10,674 nt of DNA, from contig CAMZBS010000064.1 of the NCBI GenBank assembly GCA_947304695.1, positions 1-10,674 on the forward strand, in the 5' to 3' direction. The notes beneath the pieces were generated by a model. The model did no database searches, was not told the origin of the DNA, and saw only the letters and a program-made list of their open reading frames with translations. This DNA comes from an uncultured Prevotella sp. Its GTDB lineage: Bacteria > Bacteroidota > Bacteroidia > Bacteroidales > Bacteroidaceae. Position 1 is the first letter of the stretch, and every line of letters begins with the position of its first letter. Shown here piece after piece: positions 6,277 through 10,674 of the stretch. The translations under genes and the position numbers were made by a program.

Positions 6277-8040
6277 TCACTCTCCCCAGTTGATGTTTTG
6301 CACATAGTGTCCGTTGGAAGAAGAGATTTGCTCATGCGGAATGGGCAGATACTCGTCGTGGTCGGCACGGAACTGGGCGTCGCCGAGGAAGCTGACGCGC
6401 TCTTTCTCCTTGGTGACGTAGTTGGTGATGACCTGCTGTGCATCGCCCCAGCGCACCAGGTCGAAGAAGCGCTCGCTCTCCATGGCCAGCTCCAGACGGC
6501 GCTCGGTCTTCACAATCTGCAGAGCCTCTTCCTTGGTGTAGGCCCCTTCGTAGTTCTTGCAGTAGATGTGAACGCCGTAACGGCTCTCATAGTCGGCAAT
6601 CATCTGCGTGCTCTGTGCGGCACGGGTGCGAATCTGGTTCACCAGCGCAATGGCTTCGGTGGTGTTGCCCAGCTGAGCCTGTGCCTCGGCGCGCATCAGC
6701 AGCACGTCGGCATAGCGGAACACAATGCGGTTCATGGGGCTGGCCCAGTAGCTGCCGTGGATGAGGTAGCTGCCAATGAGGGCGGGGTCAACGTTGTGCT
6801 TCAGCGTGACGTAGTAGCCGTAGATGCCACCTGAACGGCTCCAAGCCGACGACTTGTCCATGATGAAGTTTTTGTTGAACATGTAGGGCAGGCCAGTGAT
6901 GCCCACGGTGAGGAACAGGCGTGGGTCGGCATTGTCGGCCGCCATGTCGTAGTTGGCATCGTTGCTGTTGGCCATGGGCAGACCGTTGCCATTGGTCTTG
7001 AAGGCATTCACCAGGTTCTGCGTGGGCTTGTAGAAGTCGCAGCCACCGTCGGTCACGTCGGGAATGTTGGGCACAATCAGACCGTAGCTCCAGTTCAGGT
7101 TGCCGTAGGTAGATCCGTCGTTGATGGAATACTGAATGGCCCAGACCGACTCCACGCCGTTCTCATACTCTTTCTCAGGACGGAAATTGTTGTGGAAGTC
7201 CTGTTCCAGAGCGTAGCCACCGGCATTGAAGATGGCAGGGTCGGTATATTCCACCACCTTCTTCAGGTCGTCTTCATTGATCGAGGTCACCCTGTGCGAG
7301 GCTGCATCGTCCTGGCGGTAGGCTTTGTACAGATAGGCCTTTGCCAGGAAGGCAGCGGCGGCAGCCTTAGTGGGTCGGCCCTTGTCGGCCTGCTTGTCGG
7401 GCAGGGCGTTGTAAGCCTCGGTCAGGTCGTTGATGATGACCTGCCAGCCCTCGTCGTTGGTGTATTCCTTGTTCGAGAGAGTGTTGTATTGCTCTTCCGA
7501 CATGTTGGGATCGGTTACGAAAGGAATGTTCTTGTACAGACGCTTCAGCAGGAAGTGGGCATAGGCCCGCAAGAACTTCATTTCGGCCATGCGCTGCGAC
7601 TTCAGTGCATAGCTGTCGTCGCACTTTTCAATGACCGCAATGGCCGAGTTGACACGCGACAGGGCTTTGTAGAGGCGCACCCACATGTCGTTGATGTTCC
7701 AGTTGGTGGTCAGCACGCCCTTCTCCACCTCCAGCTGGTGGAACACGTCGCCGTCGTTGGTCGACGAGCCGCCTTTGTAGGCATCGTCGCTGCGCACGTC
7801 GAAGTTCCACATCGAGAACGACGAGTTGATGTCTTCGGCGGTGGTGAAGATGGCGTAGGCCGAAATGACCAGGTTGTCTACCTTGTCGGGGTTGGTCACC
7901 TCGATGTCGGAGAGTGTTCCCTGCGGTTTCTGCTCGTCCAGGAAATCGGAGCAACTGGATAAAGGTAAAAGGGCAAAAAGGTAAAAGGGTAAAACCGCTT
8001 TAGCCAAGTTCCATACCTTATTAAATATATTCTTTTTCAT
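6277..8040 (-). CDS. SusD-like nutrient-binding outer-membrane lipoprotein
   Basis: This 587-residue SusD/RagB-family lipoprotein should form the lid of the SusC channel and bind fructan or fructo-oligosaccharide at the cell surface. The signal peptide is long and ends in LSSC with lipidated C30. It is followed by SDFLDEQKPQG, the standard start of mature SusD proteins. The helical TPR scaffold is visible in several stretches: MWVRLYKALSRVNSAI (119-134), MAEMKFLRAYAHFLLKRLY (151-169), and RPTKAAAAAFLAKAYLY (222-238). The C-terminal RagB/SusD region contains FRYADVLLMRAEA (441-453) and KTERRLELAMESERFFDLVRW (511-531). Length is normal. The stop codon of the SusC gene lies 35 bases upstream, so the two genes are co-transcribed. 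The hydrophobic core of the signal peptide is encoded by a small octamer repeat. M1 is the start because it heads KKNIFNK, the basic n-region. Confidence 0.97.
   Translation of the reverse strand: MKKNIFNKVWNLAKAVLPFYLFALLPLSSCSDFLDEQKPQGTLSDIEVTNPDKVDNLVISAYAIFTTAEDINSSFSMWNFDVRSDDAYKGGSSTNDGDVFHQLEVEKGVLTTNWNINDMWVRLYKALSRVNSAIAVIEKCDDSYALKSQRMAEMKFLRAYAHFLLKRLYKNIPFVTDPNMSEEQYNTLSNKEYTNDEGWQVIINDLTEAYNALPDKQADKGRPTKAAAAAFLAKAYLYKAYRQDDAASHRVTSINEDDLKKVVEYTDPAIFNAGGYALEQDFHNNFRPEKEYENGVESVWAIQYSINDGSTYGNLNWSYGLIVPNIPDVTDGGCDFYKPTQNLVNAFKTNGNGLPMANSNDANYDMAADNADPRLFLTVGITGLPYMFNKNFIMDKSSAWSRSGGIYGYYVTLKHNVDPALIGSYLIHGSYWASPMNRIVFRYADVLLMRAEAQAQLGNTTEAIALVNQIRTRAAQSTQMIADYESRYGVHIYCKNYEGAYTKEEALQIVKTERRLELAMESERFFDLVRWGDAQQVITNYVTKEKERVSFLGDAQFRADHDEYLPIPHEQISSSNGHYVQNINWGE
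7957..7995. repeat. Short octamer tandem repeat inside the SusD signal-peptide coding sequence
   Basis: On the plus strand, four units in a row (GGTAAAAG, GGCAAAAA, GGTAAAAG, GGTAAAAC) are preceded by a shortened unit, GGATAAA. The repeats encode residues of about 15-28 of the SusD-like protein, the hydrophobic LPFYLFALLPL core of the signal peptide. Eight bases is not a multiple of three, so a change of one unit would shift the reading frame. The units are not identical, which would lower slippage. Confidence 0.7.
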
Positions 8041-8075
8041 AATTCTATCGTTTTTTTCTTTTTACTGTTCTACCT

Positions 8076-10674
8076 TTAAAAAGCGACATTGACTCCGAAG
8101 GTCACATTGACAGGAATAGGATAGCCGAAGAGCGCGTTTTCGGGGTCGACACCCGTGAACTTGCTGCTCTTGATGGTGAGCAGGTTCTGTGCCGAAAGGT
8201 AGGTGCGGATCTTCGACATGTGCAGCTTCTCAGTCACGCCCTTGGGCAGGTTGTAGCCCAGCTGAATGGTGCGCAGCTTCAGGTAGGAGCCGTTTTCTAC
8301 ATAGTAGGTCGAGAAGCGCTTCTCGTTGTTGTTGTCGTAGAGCGAGAGTGCGGGAATGTCCGAGCCGCTGTTGGCCGGTGTCCAGGCATCGAGCACACGG
8401 TCGCCCTTGTTCAGATAAGGCACGTTGACGCCAGCCCAGAGGTCGGTCTGCACCTTGTAGCCGCCGTTGGTGTCGTCGCCGGGCTTCACCGAGGTGAGCA
8501 CGTCGACGCCCTGCACGCCCTGCCAGAACATGGTGAAGTCGAAGTCCTTGTACTGCAGGTAGATGTTCAGACCGTAGGTGAAGTCGGGTGTGGGATCATA
8601 GATCCACTTCTGGTCGGCTTCGTTGATGACGCCGTTGTCGTCGAGGTCCTTATAGCGCATGCGGCCCACGGCAGCACCGTCCTGACGGGCATGGTTGTCC
8701 ACCTCGTCCTGGCTCTTGAATACGCCGTCGTAGACATAGCCTACGTAGGAGTTGATGGGGTGGCCCACCACGCTCTTCACACCGCTGCCACCGAAAGTGC
8801 CTTTCGAAGCGATGGTCTCGGGCAGCTTGGTCACCTTGTTGCGGTTGGTGCTCAGGTTGCCGGCAATGTCGTAGCTGAAGTCGCCTGCCGAGCCACGGTA
8901 GCCCAGGTTCAGCTCTATACCCTTGTTCTCCACCTCACCGGCGTTGATCCACTTCGAGCTGCCTTCGCCCATGATGCCGATGCCCGGCATGTAGACCAGA
9001 ATGTCCTTGGTCTTCTTGTAGTACCACTCGAACGAACCGTAGAGAGCGTTGTGCAGGAAGCCGAAGTCGAGACCGATGTTGGTCTGCGTGGTGGTTTCCC
9101 ACTTGATGTCGTCGTTGCCTATCTGGTCGCGTTGAAAGCCAGAGTTCAGCGTCTGTCCGCCGTTGGTGCCCTGAATGTCGTAGCTGGTGCCATAGCTTTG
9201 TCCGCCGAAGCCGGCCTCGCCATAGTTGGCCTTGTAGATGGTGTAGCGGGCAATGTTCGAAATCTCCTGGTTACCAGTCTGACCCCACGATGCGCGCAGC
9301 TTCAGGTTGTCCAGCCACTCCTTGGTGCCCTCCATGAACTTCTCTTCAGAGATGCGCCAGCCGGCACTGACTGAGGGGAACGTACCATATTTGTTGTTCT
9401 TACCGAAGCGGCTCGAACCGTCGCGGCGCACGGTCACGCTGGCCAGGTAGCGATCGTTGAAGGTGTAGTTCAGCTTGCCGAAGAACGACACCAGCGAGAA
9501 GCCGTCGCCCGAACCGAAAGCCTGCTGACGGCCACTGCCGGCATCGGGCCACATGTAGTCGGTGGTGAGCACGGCATAGTCGTAGCGCTTGCCGGCGAAG
9601 GACTCGTTGTCCTGACGGTTCAGCTCCATGCCCAGCAGCACGTCGCCACGGTGTTTGCCAATCTCCAGGTTGTAGGTGGCAATGGCGTTCCACATCCACT
9701 TCATCCAGTGCTCCTGCTTGGCCTCCACGGCGTTGTCGCTGTTGGCCACGTTACCATTCTTAATAGGATAGGTGAATAAGCGCTGCTTCTTCTGGCTGTA
9801 GTCAATGCCGAAGGTGGTCTTCAGCGTGAGGTTCTTGATGGGCTGCAGGCTCAGGAATACGTCGCCGAAGGTGCGCCAGTAGGTGTAGCGGTTGTCCTTA
9901 TTGCGCTCCAGCACCTCCACGGGGTTCTCGCGGTCAGAGTAGGGGGAGGTCAGGTTGGCATATTCACCTTGGGTGTTGTAAACGGGGAACGAGGGGTTGT
10001 ACTGCAGTACGTTGCCGAGGAATCCGCCAGGGGCGGCCACTTCCGACGTGCGGTTCAGTGTGAAGTGCTCGCCAACGGTCAGCACATCACCGAAAAGCTT
10101 ATAGTCCGAGTTCATGCGGGCCGAGAAACGCTCGAAGTCCGTTTCCTTGATCACGCCCAGGTTCTTGTAGTAGCCCAGGGATAAAAAGCTCGACCCACGT
10201 TCAGAGCCGTTGCTCACACTGACATTATAGTTCTGTATAACACCTGTGCGTGTAGTCTCGTCGAACCAGTCGGTGTCCGAAGCCGGAATGGTGTTGGCCT
10301 CGTCCATGTATTTCTGCATTGTCACGCCGTAGAGCTGTGGCACGCCAGCCTGGTCGTAGCCCCAGTCGAAGCGGTAGCCCAGCGTGTTGTTGTTGGGGTT
10401 CACGCCGTCGTTCACGTTGGCCTGCCAGAAGGCGCGGCCCCACTCCTCGGCGTTGAGCACCTTCATGCGGTGGGCATACATCGAGGCAGCAATGCTGGCA
10501 TCCAGGTTCACCTTCACCTGGCCCTGCTTGCCCTTCTTGGTGGTGATGATGATCACGCCGTTGGCTGCGCGCGAACCATAAATAGAAGCTGAGGCAGCAT
10601 CCTTGAGCACCTGAATCGACTCGATGTCGTTTCCGTTCAGTTCGTGCATGCCCGACTTTGTGGGCACACCGTCG
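8076..10674 (-). CDS. SusC-like TonB-dependent outer-membrane transporter, C-terminal 865 residues
   Basis: This gene encodes the outer-membrane channel that imports glycan fragments with energy from TonB. The reading frame stays open to the window edge, so the true start, signal peptide, carboxypeptidase-like domain and TonB box are outside. The visible part begins late in the plug domain with [16 protein letters not shown] and [15 protein letters not shown], all hallmarks of the SusC/RagA family. The rest is the 22-strand beta barrel, with typical pieces such as [37 protein letters not shown] and [13 protein letters not shown] turns (here [16 protein letters not shown]). It ends in [14 protein letters not shown] and a terminal FGVNVAF; a final aromatic residue is the usual signal for barrel insertion. 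A GTG near 10667 is an internal valine codon, not a start. The SusD partner gene follows after 35 bases. Substrate is inferred from the GH32 genes. Confidence 0.97.
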   Translation of the reverse strand, partial: DGVPTKSGMHELNGNDIESIQVLKDAASASIYGSRAANGVIIITTKKGKQGQVKVNLDASIAASMYAHRMKVLNAEEWGRAFWQANVNDGVNPNNNTLGYRFDWGYDQAGVPQLYGVTMQKYMDEANTIPASDTDWFDETTRTGVIQNYNVSVSNGSERGSSFLSLGYYKNLGVIKETDFERFSARMNSDYKLFGDVLTVGEHFTLNRTSEVAAPGGFLGNVLQYNPSFPVYNTQGEYANLTSPYSDRENPVEVLERNKDNRYTYWRTFGDVFLSLQPIKNLTLKTTFGIDYSQKKQRLFTYPIKNGNVANSDNAVEAKQEHWMKWMWNAIATYNLEIGKHRGDVLLGMELNRQDNESFAGKRYDYAVLTTDYMWPDAGSGRQQAFGSGDGFSLVSFFGKLNYTFNDRYLASVTVRRDGSSRFGKNNKYGTFPSVSAGWRISEEKFMEGTKEWLDNLKLRASWGQTGNQEISNIARYTIYKANYGEAGFGGQSYGTSYDIQGTNGGQTLNSGFQRDQIGNDDIKWETTTQTNIGLDFGFLHNALYGSFEWYYKKTKDILVYMPGIGIMGEGSSKWINAGEVENKGIELNLGYRGSAGDFSYDIAGNLSTNRNKVTKLPETIASKGTFGGSGVKSVVGHPINSYVGYVYDGVFKSQDEVDNHARQDGAAVGRMRYKDLDDNGVINEADQKWIYDPTPDFTYGLNIYLQYKDFDFTMFWQGVQGVDVLTSVKPGDDTNGGYKVQTDLWAGVNVPYLNKGDRVLDAWTPANSGSDIPALSLYDNNNEKRFSTYYVENGSYLKLRTIQLGYNLPKGVTEKLHMSKIRTYLSAQNLLTIKSSKFTGVDPENALFGYPIPVNVTFGVNVAF

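Noticed and set aside
7192..7962. Plus-strand open frame of 256 codons opposite the susD-like gene
   Set aside because: Same reason: it is the complement of a well-supported SusD coding sequence and its product has no recognisable domain.
8220..9374. Long plus-strand open frame of 384 codons opposite the SusC gene
   Set aside because: It lies antisense to a strongly conserved SusC barrel and its valine/histidine-rich, low-complexity product matches no family. High-GC codons in the real gene leave the opposite frame open.
10665..10667. GTG as start codon of the SusC-like protein
   Set aside because: The frame is open to the window edge and residues before it (DG) fit the conserved plug motif DGVP, so this is an internal valine codon of a gene that starts outside.

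Overview
The window is a polysaccharide utilization locus (PUL) from a Bacteroidales bacterium, most likely Prevotella or a close relative. Three things point there: a SusC/SusD pair, Bacteroidetes-type promoter -7 elements (TAnnTTTG), and a secreted protein whose tail resembles those common in Prevotella. Two family GH32 glycosidases and the start of an MFS sugar permease mark the substrate as a fructan. The layout resembles the levan PUL of Bacteroides thetaiotaomicron (BT1758-BT1763), which favours levan, although inulin-type fructan cannot be excluded from sequence alone.

Every gene is on the minus strand, so transcription runs from high to low coordinates. The order is: SusC-like TonB-dependent transporter (8076-10674, 5' end outside the window); SusD-like surface lipoprotein (6277-8040); surface glycan-binding lipoprotein with two Ig-like repeats and a C-terminal DUF4960-like domain (4728-6110); surface GH32 lipoprotein (2949-4592); secreted 316-residue protein of unknown function (1841-2791); periplasmic GH32 with an N-terminal DUF4980-like domain (90-1745); and the first 27 codons of an MFS permease (1-83).

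A perfect 14-bp inverted repeat followed by a T-rich tract lies after the surface GH32 gene, and promoter-like sequences lie upstream of the 316-residue protein and of the periplasmic GH32. This suggests two parts: an import and surface-degradation operon (SusC to surface GH32), and a second unit for periplasmic processing and inner-membrane uptake. In the inferred pathway, the lipoproteins bind and cut fructan at the cell surface. SusCD imports the oligosaccharides, the periplasmic GH32 releases fructose, and the MFS protein carries fructose into the cytoplasm. Fructokinase and the sensor/regulator expected for such a locus are not in the window.

The least expected structure is in the spacers. 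The gaps on both sides of the glycan-binding protein gene are filled with degenerate tandem octamers (about NNCGRAAT on the coding strand), and the two arrays share an identical 26-bp block. A different octamer array (GGYAAAAR on the plus strand) lies inside the SusD signal-peptide coding region, where gain or loss of one unit would shift the frame. No gene-free stretch exceeds 170 bp. No RNA gene, IS element or CRISPR array was seen.
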